A stretch of DNA of 64,000 bases from positions 6,953,559 through 7,017,558 of the forward strand of contig NZ_CP089746.1 of assembly GCF_029541745.1 (NCBI RefSeq). The letters are read 5' to 3'. The notes under the pieces are model-generated. The model saw only the letters and a list, made by a program, of their open reading frames with translations, did not search any database and had not been told where the DNA came from. This stretch comes from Streptomyces sp. LX-29 (GTDB taxonomy: Bacteria; Actinomycetota; Actinomycetes; Streptomycetales; Streptomycetaceae). The stretch's first letter is position 1; each line of letters opens with the position of its first letter. The position numbers and the translations under genes are program-made. Positions 1 to 8,317 of this stretch are shown piece by piece.

Positions 1-581
1 CCGGGCGGCCACCACCGCGCTCTTCGGGCCGCCCGCCGGGCCGGTGTTGGGCATGAACTTCTCCGCCCCCTCGTTCGGGGTGTGCAGCACGAAGCCGCCG
101 GTGGCGCGGTCGTAGTCGGCCGTGGTCTGCAGCGCGGCGGCGTCGTTGCCGTGCGCGCGCTCGGTGCACAGGAAGGTGCCGGTGCGCTCCAGCCGCGTAT
201 AGGGCGTCAGATCGCGGGACGGTGACTGGTCGTCATCGACCAGACTGCCCAGGAACAGGTTGTAGTGGATCCCGGCGACGGTGGCCAGCGCCCCGTCGAC
301 CACCGCGGCCCACTCGTGCATCGCCGCCAACCGCCGTGGGTCGCGCGCCAGCCCCTCGGCGTCGGGCGTCTCCTCGTGGAGCGCGCGGAGCCGGGCGTAG
401 GAGAGCGCGTGGCGCTCCTCGACGGTGAGCCCGGGACGGTACCGGAAGAGCCCCCCCCGGAGACGACCTTGCGCCAGTGCGCGTGCCGGGCCGCGGGGGC
501 GTCCGCGAACAGGGCGGCGGTCAGCGCGCTGTGGTCAACAGGCGCCGGAGCGTACGCAGTAGTATCGACACTCGAAAACAT
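1..581 (-). CDS. acyl-CoA oxidase/dehydrogenase-like protein, 5' part only, frame broken
   Basis: The gene runs off the left edge. From ATG at 581 (a GTG at 599 is in frame) the first ~40 residues read like the N-terminus of an acyl-CoA oxidase, ending HWRKVVSGG. The frame is then lost in a run of eight C at 451-458 (G on the coding strand). In the neighbouring frame the protein resumes as LFRYRPGLTVEERHALSY, followed by family-typical HYNLFLGSL, TGTFLCTERAHGNDAAALQT and TPNEGAEKF. One extra G in the run would restore a continuous product. Acyl-CoA oxidases/dehydrogenases oxidise acyl-CoA to the enoyl-CoA with FAD. The break is either a sequencing error in a homopolymer or a real inactivating mutation. 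It is divergent from the sensor kinase gene at 641. Confidence 0.7.
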
Positions 582-640
582 GACCTGCTTAACGATCACG
601 CATCGCTCTGGTCACCCTCCTTCCAGTCAACTAGGCGCGG

Positions 641-2455
641 ATGTCCGAAACACCTGACCAGAAGCGGTCGGCGGCGCGTTGGCCGCAGCTGCGGGAACCC
701 GACCGGATGCGCAGTCTGCTCGACGCGGTGATGAGCCTGGGGCGCGGACTCGAACTGCCGCAGGTGCTCCGGGGGATCGTCGAGGCGGCGGTCACCCTCA
801 CCAACGCGGAGTACGGCGCGCTCGGCGTCGTCGGCGACGGACAGCGCCTGTCGCAGTTCCTGCCGGTGGGCATGGCCGACGAACTGGTGGCGCGCATCGG
901 GCCCTCCCCGTGCGGGCGGGGCATCCTGGGCGAGCTCATCCACAATCCGGTCCCGCTGCGCCTCACCGACCTCGGCCGGCACCCCCGCAGTTACGGCTTC
1001 CCCGAGCACCACCCGCCGATGCGGAGCTTCCTCGGGGTGCCGGTCCGGGTCCGCGACGAGGTCTTCGGCAACCTCTACCTCACCGAGAAGCGCGGCGGCG
1101 TCTTCGACGCCGACGACGAGGCGGTGTTGACCACCCTGTCCATCGCCGCGGGCGTGGCCATCGACCACGCCCGCATGTACGAGGAGAGCCGTCGCCGCGA
1201 GCGCTGGCTGGAGGCGCTGGGGGAGATCACCCGGACCCTGCTCTCCGGCACCGACGCGGCCCAGGTGCTGCACATGATCGCCGAGTACGCGGCCGAGGTC
1301 GCCGGCGCGGACCGCGCCGTCGTGCTGCTCCCGGCGGACCGGGACGCCGGGGCGCGCGGCGCGTTCGGCATGTACGGCGCGTCGACGCCCGGCACGGCAC
1401 CGGACGCCCCGTCAGAGTCCACCGCCGGCGGGGTGCCCGACCCCGACCTGCTGACGGTGGCGGTGGCGTACGGACAGGGGGCGGAACGCGTCGGGGGGCT
1501 GACCCTGCCGGTCGACGGATCGCTGGCCGGCCTGGCGGTGCGCACCGGCGCCCCCGTCTCCAGCCCCCACCTCCGCTCCGACGAGCGGGCCTGTCCGCTG
1601 GGCGACGAGGACGCCGAGGAGTCGTGCGGTCCCGTCGTGGCGGTGCCGCTGCGCATCGACACCGGCGGCTGCGGCGCGCTGCGGCTCAACCGGCGCGCCG
1701 GGCGGCCCCCGTTCGACGACACCGAGGTGAAGCTGATCTCGGGCTTCGCCGACCAGGCCGCGATCGCCCTGGAGCTGGCCCAGCGGCGCGCCGAGTCGGA
1801 GGAACTGGCCGTGCTCCACGACCGCGACCGGATCGCCCGGGACCTCCACGACCTGGCCATCCAACGGCTCTTCGCCACCGGAATGACACTGCAGAGCGCC
1901 ACCCGGCTCATCGACCGCCCCGAGGCCGCCGAACGCGTCGGCCGCGCCGTCGACGACCTGGACACCACCATCCAGATCATCCGCTCGACCATCTTCGGGC
2001 TGCGCACGGCCGGTGTCGGCCCGGGCGGCCCGAGCCTGCGCCACGGCATGGCCGAGGCCGTGCGGAGCGCCGCCCGGACCCTCGGCTTCACCCCGTCCCT
2101 GCGCATCGAGGGGCCGGTGGACACCAACGTCCCGCCCGAACTCGCCGAACACGTCCTCGCGGTGGCCGCGGAGGCGCTCAGCAACGCCGCCCGACACGCG
2201 CGCGCCCGGCGCGTGGACATCACCCTCACCGTGGGCCGCGACCACGACCGCGACGACGACGGCCGCGGGCCCGGCCACCCGGACGCGGTCACCCTGACCG
2301 TCGTCGACGACGGCGTCGGCCTCGGTACCGCCCGGCACACCGGCGGCCTGGCCAACATGCGCGCCCGCGCGGAGCTCCACCACGGCTCCCTGACCGTCGA
2401 AACACCCTCGTCCGGCGGCACCCGCATCACCTGGCGGGCACCACTGCCCGGCTGA
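641..2455 (+). CDS. GAF-domain sensor histidine kinase, DevS/DosT-like
   Basis: 604 aa cytoplasmic kinase with no membrane segment. Two GAF-type sensory domains occupy about residues 25-190 and 195-390. The second contains a Gly/Ala/Pro-rich loop. The dimerisation/phosphoacceptor motif RDRIARDLHDLAIQRL carries His403 (HisKA_3 type). The HATPase has an N box (ALSNAARHA, about 513) and a G region (VVDDGVGLG, TGGLANMRARAE). This architecture is that of actinobacterial DevS/DosS/DosT sensors, which in mycobacteria bind haem and sense O2, NO or CO; haem binding here is inferred only. It converges with the response regulator gene at 2457 with a single base between stops, and adjacent globin and haem-related genes fit a redox or gas sensor. 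Confidence 0.85.
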   Translation: MSETPDQKRSAARWPQLREPDRMRSLLDAVMSLGRGLELPQVLRGIVEAAVTLTNAEYGALGVVGDGQRLSQFLPVGMADELVARIGPSPCGRGILGELIHNPVPLRLTDLGRHPRSYGFPEHHPPMRSFLGVPVRVRDEVFGNLYLTEKRGGVFDADDEAVLTTLSIAAGVAIDHARMYEESRRRERWLEALGEITRTLLSGTDAAQVLHMIAEYAAEVAGADRAVVLLPADRDAGARGAFGMYGASTPGTAPDAPSESTAGGVPDPDLLTVAVAYGQGAERVGGLTLPVDGSLAGLAVRTGAPVSSPHLRSDERACPLGDEDAEESCGPVVAVPLRIDTGGCGALRLNRRAGRPPFDDTEVKLISGFADQAAIALELAQRRAESEELAVLHDRDRIARDLHDLAIQRLFATGMTLQSATRLIDRPEAAERVGRAVDDLDTTIQIIRSTIFGLRTAGVGPGGPSLRHGMAEAVRSAARTLGFTPSLRIEGPVDTNVPPELAEHVLAVAAEALSNAARHARARRVDITLTVGRDHDRDDDGRGPGHPDAVTLTVVDDGVGLGTARHTGGLANMRARAELHHGSLTVETPSSGGTRITWRAPLPG

Positions 2456-2456
2456 G

Positions 2457-3248
2457 CTAGTGCCCGCGCGGGTCGCGGCGGTTCAGGACGCGGCCGGCGA
2501 TGACGGCGGCCTGGACGCGGCGGCCGACGCCCAGCTTGGCCAGGATGGAGGAGATGCGGTTCTTGACGGTCTTCTCCGCCAGGAACAGCCGGTCGGCTAT
2601 CTGACGGTTGGTCAGGCCCTCCCCGATGAGCTCCAGGATCTGCCGTTCGCGCGGGGAGAGCCGATCGAGTTCGGAGGGCTCGGGGGTCGCCTCGGGCTGG
2701 TGCGGGCCGCGCAGCCGGGCCATCACGCGGGTGGCCGTCCGCGGGTCGAGCATCGACTGTCCGGTGGCCACCGTGCGGACGGCGGTCACCAGGTCGGAGC
2801 CGTTGATCTGCTTGAGCACATAGCCGGCGGCCCCCGCCATGATGGCGTCGAACAGGGCCTCGTCGTCATCGAACGACGTCAGCATGAGACAGGCCAGCTC
2901 CGGCATCCGCGCCCGCAGCTCCCGGCACACCTCGATGCCCGCGTGGTCGCCGCCCGCGCCGCCCACGCCGCCCACGCCCCCCGCGCCGCCCACGCCGCCC
3001 GGCGCCGAGCCCCCCGCGTCCCCGAGTCGTACGTCCAGCACGGCCACGTGGGGGCGGGCCGCCGGCACCCGGGCGAGCGCCTCGTGGGCGCCGGCCGCCT
3101 CGCCCACCACTTCGATGTCCTCCTCGGCCTCGAGCAGGTCGCGCACCCCCCGCCGGACCACCTCGTGGTCGTCGAGGATGAAGACCCGGATGGGGGAGGG
3201 GGCCGGCACGCCGGCGGGCGGGGTGGGCTGGTCCTGGTGGTGATCCAT
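2457..3248 (-). CDS. NarL/LuxR-family response regulator, DevR/DosR-like
   Basis: 263 aa. The receiver domain (about 20-160) has the acidic pair DD at 26-27, phosphoacceptor Asp72 in VLDVRL, Thr124 and Lys146. The C-terminal LuxR helix-turn-helix (about 190-255) contains LSPRERQILELIGEGLTNRQ. Unusually, a Gly/Val/Ala-rich insert of about 22 residues (79-101) follows the phosphorylation site; it is encoded by repeated GCCGCCCACG-like units at about 2945-3015. The partner is presumably the kinase ending at 2455. The promoter region shared with the divergent globin gene contains two copies of a palindrome 22 bp apart (3290-3325), suggesting autoregulation. The linear sequence otherwise matches DosR-class regulators. 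Confidence 0.87.
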   Translation of the reverse strand: MDHHQDQPTPPAGVPAPSPIRVFILDDHEVVRRGVRDLLEAEEDIEVVGEAAGAHEALARVPAARPHVAVLDVRLGDAGGSAPGGVGGAGGVGGVGGAGGDHAGIEVCRELRARMPELACLMLTSFDDDEALFDAIMAGAAGYVLKQINGSDLVTAVRTVATGQSMLDPRTATRVMARLRGPHQPEATPEPSELDRLSPRERQILELIGEGLTNRQIADRLFLAEKTVKNRISSILAKLGVGRRVQAAVIAGRVLNRRDPRGH

Positions 3249-3288
3249 GAAGATCCATTCTCTCGCGCCCGTCCGCGCCGGCGTCGAG

Positions 3289-3325
3289 GGGGCCGAACGG
3301 CCCTATGGATAGGGCCGGACGGGCC
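3289..3325. promoter_or_regulatory. tandem DevR/DosR-like operator between regulator and globin genes
   Basis: GGGCCGAACGGCCC (3290-3303) and GGGCCGGACGGGCC (3312-3325) lie exactly 22 bp apart. They overlap a perfect 18-bp inverted repeat, GGCCCTAT-GG-ATAGGGCC, at 3299-3316. The site is about 40 bp upstream of the response regulator start and about 70 bp upstream of the globin start. The 16-mer at 3289-3304 recurs exactly at 6904-6919. Palindromic GGGxC-type half-sites are typical of DosR-family operators; the assignment to this regulator is inferred from position and recurrence. Confidence 0.6.
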
Positions 3326-3392
3326 GCTACGGGCGGTGCCATATTGAACGCGGTTCGACCCCCCATCTCCCGATAAGGAGAGCCGCTGACCC

Positions 3393-4667
3393 ATGGACAC
3401 CGTCAACGACGAGTACCACGCGCTGCTCGCCCGGCATGACGCGATGCGGCTGCGCCGACGGATCCTGTCGTCGCCGTCCGAGACCCGGAAGGCCGTGGAG
3501 CCGTATGACGGCGCGGCCGATCAGCGGCTGATCACGCAGTACCTGGGCCTGGTGACCCCGTTCAGCGAGCTGATCACCCACCTCTACGACGCGATGTTCG
3601 AACGCCGGCCCTATCTGCGGTCGCTCTTCCCGGAGTCGATGGAGTTCCAGCGGGCCCATCTGGCGCGGATCTTCTGGTACCTGATCGAGAATCTGCACGA
3701 GCCGGACGAGGTGGCCGCCACCTTCACCCGGCTCGGCCGCGACCACCGCAAGCTCGGGGTGCGGCCCGTGCACTACGAGACGTTCGAGGCCGCGCTGTGC
3801 GAGGCGCTGGCCCGTACGGCGGGCCCGCGGTGGTCCGAGGCGGTGGAGCAGGCGTGGGTGCGGATGCTGCGGTTCGCCGTCGCGGCCATGGTCGAGGGCG
3901 CGGACGCCGCGCTCGACGAACCCACCTCCTGGCACGCCACGGTGACCGGGCACGAGCTGCGCCACCCGGACATCGCCGTGCTGCGGGTGCGGACGGGGGA
4001 GCCGTACCCGTACCACGCCGGGCAGCACGCGGCCCTGGAGTCGCCGCTGATGCCCCAGGCGTGGCGGCGGTACTCCATCGCCCGCGCCCCGCGGCCGGAC
4101 GGCGAGCTGGAGTTCCACGTCCGACGGACCGGCCCCGGCGGGGTGAGCGACGCCCTCGTCGGGCACACCCGGGTCGGCGACACCCTGCGCCTCGGGCCCG
4201 CCCAGGGCACCATGACGGTGGCGGACGACCTCGCACGGGACCTGCTGCTGGTCGCGGACGGCACCGGTTGGGCCGCCGTCAAGGCGCTCGTGGAGGAGCT
4301 GGCCGCACGCCGGACCTTCCACCGCCGCGTGCACCTGTTCGTCGGCGCCCGCGGCCTCGCCGAGCTGTACGAGGCCGAGACGCTCTCCAGCTGGGAGCGC
4401 CACCGCCCGTGGCTGCGCGTGGTCACGGTGGTCGGCGAGGGGCCGGGGGCGAGCGCGTACGGCTCGGTGGCCGAGGCCGTGGTGCGCCACGGCGACTGGT
4501 CCGAACACCTCGCCTACGTCAGCGGTCCGCCCTCGGCGGTGGGTGCCACCGTGGCGCGCCTGGCGGCGTCCGGCCTGCCCGTCGAACGCATCCGGTACGA
4601 CCCCCTGCCCGACAGCCTGACCCCGGCCGCCTCCCGTTCGGCGGCGTACGAAGGAGTGGACGCGTGA
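3393..4667 (+). CDS. flavohaemoprotein-like globin fused to FAD/NAD(P)H reductase
   Basis: 424 aa. A globin domain (about 30-170) has a probable proximal His118 in RDHRKLGVRPVHY, the flavohaemoglobin pattern. It is followed by a ferredoxin-reductase-like module with FAD motif WRRYSIA (about 223-229), nucleotide-binding DGTGWAAVKAL, and a C-terminal SGPPSAVGA / RIRYDPL tail equivalent to the family's CGP...HYExF. Flavohaemoglobins convert NO to nitrate with O2 and NAD(P)H. The canonical motifs are somewhat divergent, so activity as a NO dioxygenase is likely rather than certain. A putative DevR-like operator lies upstream, AAGGAG precedes the ATG, and the stop overlaps the next gene's start, so the two are translationally coupled. 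Confidence 0.85.
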   Translation: MDTVNDEYHALLARHDAMRLRRRILSSPSETRKAVEPYDGAADQRLITQYLGLVTPFSELITHLYDAMFERRPYLRSLFPESMEFQRAHLARIFWYLIENLHEPDEVAATFTRLGRDHRKLGVRPVHYETFEAALCEALARTAGPRWSEAVEQAWVRMLRFAVAAMVEGADAALDEPTSWHATVTGHELRHPDIAVLRVRTGEPYPYHAGQHAALESPLMPQAWRRYSIARAPRPDGELEFHVRRTGPGGVSDALVGHTRVGDTLRLGPAQGTMTVADDLARDLLLVADGTGWAAVKALVEELAARRTFHRRVHLFVGARGLAELYEAETLSSWERHRPWLRVVTVVGEGPGASAYGSVAEAVVRHGDWSEHLAYVSGPPSAVGATVARLAASGLPVERIRYDPLPDSLTPAASRSAAYEGVDA

Positions 4668-6094
4668 GCCTCACCCCCGGCGTACCCGCACCCCATGTCA
4701 TCGTCGTCGGCGGCGGCATCTCGGGGCTCGCCGCGGCGCACCGGCTCACCGGCGCCGGGCTCCGCGTCACACTGCTGGAATCCGCCGGGCGGCTCGGCGG
4801 CAAGCTGCACCGGGGCTCCATCGCGGGCGCGCCGGTCGACCTCGGCGCCGAGGCGCTGCTCGCCCGCCGCCCGGAGGCGCTCCAACTGGCGCGGGCGGTC
4901 GGGCTCGGCGACCGGCTGCGCACCCCCGCCAGCGCCTCCGCCGCGCTGTGGAGCCGGGGCGCGCTGCGCCCGGTTCCCACCCGTCGGGTGCTGAGCCTGC
5001 CGGGGGATCGGGGCCCGGGGGCCTCGGGCGCCGGACCCCGGATCGAGATCAGCGAGGACGTCTCGCTGGGGCACTACGACGCCTACGGCTACTTCGACGG
5101 CTACGGCTACGGCTCCGAGGACACGTACGGGGCCGGTGACCCGCACGGATCGGACGGCCCGCACGGGGCGGAGGGCTCGGACGGCGCCTCCGGGACCGAG
5201 CCCCCGGACGGGACCGGCGACCCGGACGGCCCCCACGGCTCGGCGGGCGCCGCCGGCCGCCACGCCCCGCGCGCCCGCACCCGCGACGAGGCCCCCGGCG
5301 CGGGTGCGGGGCCCCACCTCGCCGGGTCGCCGATCGTCGGCGTCGACGGCGGTGTGGGCAGCCTGCCGGGCGCGGTCGCCGCGGCCGTGCGGGCGGCGGG
5401 CGGCGAGATCGTGCTGGACTGCCCCGCCCTCGCGCTGAACCGCACCGCCACCGGCTGGGAGGTGCGCGTCCCGGCGCGGACCCTCGACTGCGACGGGGTG
5501 GTCATCGCCGCGCCCGCCTGGGTGGCGGCCACGCTGCTCGCCGCGGAGGCGCCCACCACGGCGGCCGAGCTGTCCAGGGTCGACTACGCCTCGACGGCCG
5601 TGGTGACCATGGCCTTCCGCCGCTCCGACCTGGCGGGTCTGAGCGCCTTCGACGGCCGGTCCGGGTTTCTCATCCCGCCCGTGGACCGGGACCTGTGCCG
5701 CAGCACCATCAAGGCGGCCACCTTCCTCAGCCACAAGTGGGACTGGGTCTCCCGGCGCGCCCGGGAGCTCTTCGTGCTGCGCACCTCCATCGGCCGGCAC
5801 GGCGAGGAGGAGCTGCTCTACCTGGACGACGCCGACCTCGTGGGCGCCTCCCTGCGCGACCTGGAGGAGGTGACCGGGCTCGGCGCCCGGCCGGTGGCCA
5901 CCGAGGTGACCCGCTGGATCGACGGGCTGCCGCAGTACGGCGCCGGGCATCCGGCCCGGGTGACGCGGGTGCGGGACGCGCTCGGCCGGCTCCCGGGGCT
6001 GGCGCTGTGCGGAGCGGCGTACGACGGGGTGGACATCACCGACTGCGTCGCCAGCGGGCAGCGCGCCGCGGACGAGCTCATCGGCGCCGCCTGA
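4664..6094 (+). CDS. protoporphyrinogen/coproporphyrinogen oxidase-like flavoprotein with replaced central region
   Basis: 476 aa from GTG 4664, which overlaps the TGA of the globin gene (GTGA). The N-terminus has the FAD-binding dinucleotide fold (VVGGGISGLAAAHRL, LLESAGRLGGKL, VDLGAEALLARRPEA), and the C-terminus has the matching FAD closure (LPGLALCGAAYDGVDITDCVASGQ) of HemY/HemG-type oxidases. Between about residues 112 and 214, where the family normally has its membrane/substrate-binding subdomain, there is instead low-complexity Gly/Asp/Ser/His/Tyr sequence (DAYGYFDGYGYGSEDTYG and acidic-Gly repeats). It may therefore be a specialised or inactive paralogue rather than the housekeeping haem enzyme. 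Coupling to a globin under a shared promoter suggests a haem-linked role. Confidence 0.75.
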   Translation: MSLTPGVPAPHVIVVGGGISGLAAAHRLTGAGLRVTLLESAGRLGGKLHRGSIAGAPVDLGAEALLARRPEALQLARAVGLGDRLRTPASASAALWSRGALRPVPTRRVLSLPGDRGPGASGAGPRIEISEDVSLGHYDAYGYFDGYGYGSEDTYGAGDPHGSDGPHGAEGSDGASGTEPPDGTGDPDGPHGSAGAAGRHAPRARTRDEAPGAGAGPHLAGSPIVGVDGGVGSLPGAVAAAVRAAGGEIVLDCPALALNRTATGWEVRVPARTLDCDGVVIAAPAWVAATLLAAEAPTTAAELSRVDYASTAVVTMAFRRSDLAGLSAFDGRSGFLIPPVDRDLCRSTIKAATFLSHKWDWVSRRARELFVLRTSIGRHGEEELLYLDDADLVGASLRDLEEVTGLGARPVATEVTRWIDGLPQYGAGHPARVTRVRDALGRLPGLALCGAAYDGVDITDCVASGQRAADELIGAA

Positions 6095-6207
6095 GGCCGG
6101 GCTCGCCCGCCTGAGACCGGGTCCGCCGCCGCCAACCCCCGCATCGGGCGGCGGCGGGCCCTTCCCCCGGCCCGCGATCCCGGCCGGACCCCACGATCCC
6201 CGTCCCC

Positions 6208-6236
6208 GACGGTCCGGCCCTCCCCCTCGGACCGTC
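6208..6236. terminator. hairpin downstream of the HemY-like gene
   Basis: Perfect 8-bp inverted repeat GACGGTCC ... GGACCGTC with a 13-nt loop, about 115 bp after the stop at 6094. There is no T tract, as is usual for Streptomyces. Confidence 0.45.
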
Positions 6237-6237
6237 A

Positions 6238-6289
6238 GACCCCGGCTCCCGTATCCCCGGGCCGGCCATCCGGCCCGGGAGCCGGGGTC
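6238..6289. terminator. long nested hairpin, probable bidirectional terminator
   Basis: Outer arms GACCCCGGCTCCCG / CGGGAGCCGGGGTC pair perfectly over 14 bp and enclose a second perfect repeat CCGGGCCGG / CCGGCCCGG. The right arm overlaps the stop codon of the minus-strand gene at 6288, so it sits exactly between two convergent genes. Its final T-rich strand is CTTCTTCTTC at 6291-6300, inside the converging gene. Confidence 0.65.
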
Positions 6290-6851
6290 ACTTCTTCTTC
6301 GGAGTCCTCGAACTCCTGGGACTCTTCGGCGCGCCCATGCCCTGGCGCGCCGCGCCGGCCGGCCAGACGACCTCGACCGGAATGCCCCGGGCCCGGGCGT
6401 AGGCCACCAGGTGCGCGGTCGCGTCCCGGCCGTCGGACGGGGAGCCGTCCCAGACGGCGAGCACCGTGCGGCAGGAACCGACCAGCCGTTCGTCCGCGCC
6501 GATGCAGGCGTACCGGTCGGCCGGGTCGAAGGGGAGCAGCCGCACATGCTCGGCCAGCACCAGCAGCTCCCCGGCCGCCGGCCGGTCACGCGCCGGCAGC
6601 ACGGCCGGCACCGCGCCCTGGGCGGGCAGCCACACGGTGAGCTTCCGGCCGGCCGCGCGCACCGCCCGGCCGAAGGCCAGCGGCAGCCCGGCACCCGCCC
6701 GCACCAGCCCCACCGCTCCCTCGGCCAGCCGCTCCAGTCGCTCCAACCGGGCCCGCAGCTCGGCCTCCACCAGCTCCAGCGTCCCCGCTGTCAGATCCGC
6801 ATGCCCCACGGCCGCGATCACCGCACCGCTCCCCTCATCACCACGTTCCAC
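6288..6851 (-). CDS. Rossmann-like protein, possibly SLOG-type, function unknown
   Basis: 187 aa; GTG start is tentative. It opens with a strand-turn VIAAVGHADL, contains GLVRAGAGLPLAFGRAVRAAGRKLTVWLP, a strand TVLAVWDGSPSDG and a final ARGIPVEVVWP. That alternating alpha/beta layout with Gly-rich turns resembles nucleotide-ligand-binding SLOG/Rossmann proteins. The C-terminus is basic (SPRSSRTPKKK). I do not recognise a defined enzyme. An exact copy of the 16-bp motif found upstream of the DevR-like regulator lies 53 bp upstream (6904-6919), so co-regulation with the globin genes is likely. No signal peptide or membrane segment is seen. Confidence 0.6.
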   Translation of the reverse strand: MERGDEGSGAVIAAVGHADLTAGTLELVEAELRARLERLERLAEGAVGLVRAGAGLPLAFGRAVRAAGRKLTVWLPAQGAVPAVLPARDRPAAGELLVLAEHVRLLPFDPADRYACIGADERLVGSCRTVLAVWDGSPSDGRDATAHLVAYARARGIPVEVVWPAGAARQGMGAPKSPRSSRTPKKK

Positions 6852-6903
6852 CCGTTCACCAGGTCCGCGTCGCAGTGAACACAGCGATGATCCCCCGTCG
6901 GTA

Positions 6904-6919
6904 GGGGCCGAACGGCCCT
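6904..6919. promoter_or_regulatory. second copy of the DevR-like operator
   Basis: GGGGCCGAACGGCCCT, identical over 16 bp to 3289-3304, placed 53 bp upstream of the GTG at 6851. Its core GGGCCG-AA-CGGCCC is an inverted repeat. This links the Rossmann-like gene to the two-component locus. Confidence 0.55.
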
Positions 6920-6928
6920 GACGGTGCC

Positions 6929-6955
6929 CGGTCGGCCGGCTACCCCGGCCGACCG
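6929..6955. terminator. hairpin after the small coiled-coil gene
   Basis: Perfect 11-bp arms CGGTCGGCCGG / CCGGCCGACCG with a 5-nt loop, 21 bp beyond the stop of the minus-strand gene at 6977. Confidence 0.55.
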
Positions 6956-6976
6956 GCTCCTTCGCGCCTGCTCAGC

Positions 6977-7168
6977 TCAGACCTCGAAGTCCCGATCGAA
7001 GGTCTCCCGGGCCTTCTGCTCCTCCGCCTGGGCCCGCAGCCGGGCCTTCCGCTCCTCCTCGACCGCGCGCTCCCGCGCTTGCCCGGCTCGCTGCGCCTTC
7101 TCCTGCACATCCCGCGGCGTGGCCTTCACCCGCCCGGACGTGCCCTTGGGCTGGTCTCCGATTCCCAT
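6977..7168 (-). CDS. small charged, probably helical protein
   Basis: 63 aa; ATG is preceded by GAGGAG. The first 20 residues are Gly/Lys-rich (GIGDQPKGTSGRVKATP). The remainder is a run of Glu/Arg/Ala/Gln (VEEERKARLRAQAEEQKA) predicted by composition to be one long amphipathic helix or coiled coil, ending RETFDRDFEV. No catalytic motif, signal peptide or membrane helix. A ribosome binding site, consistent reading frame and a downstream hairpin support that it is a real monocistronic gene. Function unknown. Confidence 0.55.
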   Translation of the reverse strand: MGIGDQPKGTSGRVKATPRDVQEKAQRAGQARERAVEEERKARLRAQAEEQKARETFDRDFEV

Positions 7169-7416
7169 AGCTGCTCACTCCTCGGGGCGATCGGAATACA
7201 GGAGTCGATACCAGGGTGACACGCTTCGGTGACCGGCGCATTCAACTCCCTACTCGCGAGTTTTCTCGGGGGTTTCTCGGTACACGTCAACGGCACGCGA
7301 CAGCGAAACGACGGAGTCGACGGGGTGGCCGGCGGGCGCGTGGCCCCCTGTCCGCCCCCCGCGGACCCGGGGCGCCGGCGTTCGACGCGCGGCACCCCGC
7401 CGCCCAGCCGGTGCGC

Positions 7417-8307
7417 TCAGCCACAGTCCGCGAACTCGCCCACCCGGACCGGCGTCCCGTCCGCGGTCCTGCCGATGACGGTGATGTCGCAGCGGCCGCC
7501 CGAGCCGGCGCCCGCAGGCCGCCGGCGCAGCACCCGCACGGTCTTCCCGGCGGGCAGCCTGGGGACCGAGAACTCGTCGGGGTCCCGGACGACGCCCCCG
7601 TCCCGCTCGGCGGCGGTCACCTCCAGGTCGTACATGTCCCCGGGGCCGTGGTTGGTGATCTGCACGACGCCGCTTCTCCCCGGGCCGTGGTCGACATAGC
7701 GCGCCTCCAGCCGCGGGGAGTCCGCGACCTCCTCCCCGGCGCCGGGAACGGGATCGGCCAACGACGGTACGGGGGGAGTCAGATCGCCGGCGTCGTGCCA
7801 GTCGGTACCGCTCAGCCGGACCGCACAGCCGGCCGTCTGGAGTCGGATCGCCAGCTCCTGCCGCCGCTTGACGGAGTCGTCGAGCCGGACCACGTGTCGG
7901 CCCTGGATGTCGCTGAAGCCCCTGACCTCGCCCAGCTCCACGATCACCGTGCGCTCCTCGTCCCGGCCCATGGCCATGCCCGCCTCGAACAGGACGTTCG
8001 GCCGCGGCTGCAACCGCGGGACACACTCGGGGTCGCCCGGAAGGGTGAGACTCTCGTGCAGACGGGCGACGTCGTCCGGGGTCTGGAGGATGACCACGGC
8101 CTGCGCGTGGGCGAACACCGCGTCCAGCACCTCACCCAGGTACGGGGAGCCCTTCCCGGTGAGCCGGATCGCCTCCGACCACTCGATCGGGTCCAGCCCG
8201 AGCGTCCGCAGAAACTCGAACAGCCCCTTGCGCGCGGGCTCGTTGCGCCCGTGGATCACGAACACCTTGCGGGGGTCGACGCCACCCGCGACGGTCTGCC
8301 CGGCCAT
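7417..8307 (-). CDS. TIR-like nucleotide-binding domain protein (CAP12/Pycsar-TIR type)
   Basis: 296 aa. Residues about 13-165 match the predicted nucleotide-binding TIR-like family: opening KVFVIHGRNEPARKGLFEFL, then SEAIRLTGKGSPYLGEVLDA, VVILQTPDDVARL, and PRPNVLFEAGMAMGRDEERTVIVELG. Glu108 in NVLFEAG sits where these domains have the catalytic Glu for NAD+ cleavage. The C-terminal ~110 residues form a separate beta-rich region (VQITNHGPGDMYDLEVTA, VGEFADCG) that I do not recognise. TIR-like proteins of this kind act as NADases in anti-phage defence; here the role is inferred. The gene follows the ABC exporter by 10 bp with GGGAGGAAGG before the ATG, so the two are probably cotranscribed. 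Confidence 0.75.
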   Translation of the reverse strand: MAGQTVAGGVDPRKVFVIHGRNEPARKGLFEFLRTLGLDPIEWSEAIRLTGKGSPYLGEVLDAVFAHAQAVVILQTPDDVARLHESLTLPGDPECVPRLQPRPNVLFEAGMAMGRDEERTVIVELGEVRGFSDIQGRHVVRLDDSVKRRQELAIRLQTAGCAVRLSGTDWHDAGDLTPPVPSLADPVPGAGEEVADSPRLEARYVDHGPGRSGVVQITNHGPGDMYDLEVTAAERDGGVVRDPDEFSVPRLPAGKTVRVLRRRPAGAGSGGRCDITVIGRTADGTPVRVGEFADCG

Positions 8308-8317
8308 GCCTTCCTCC

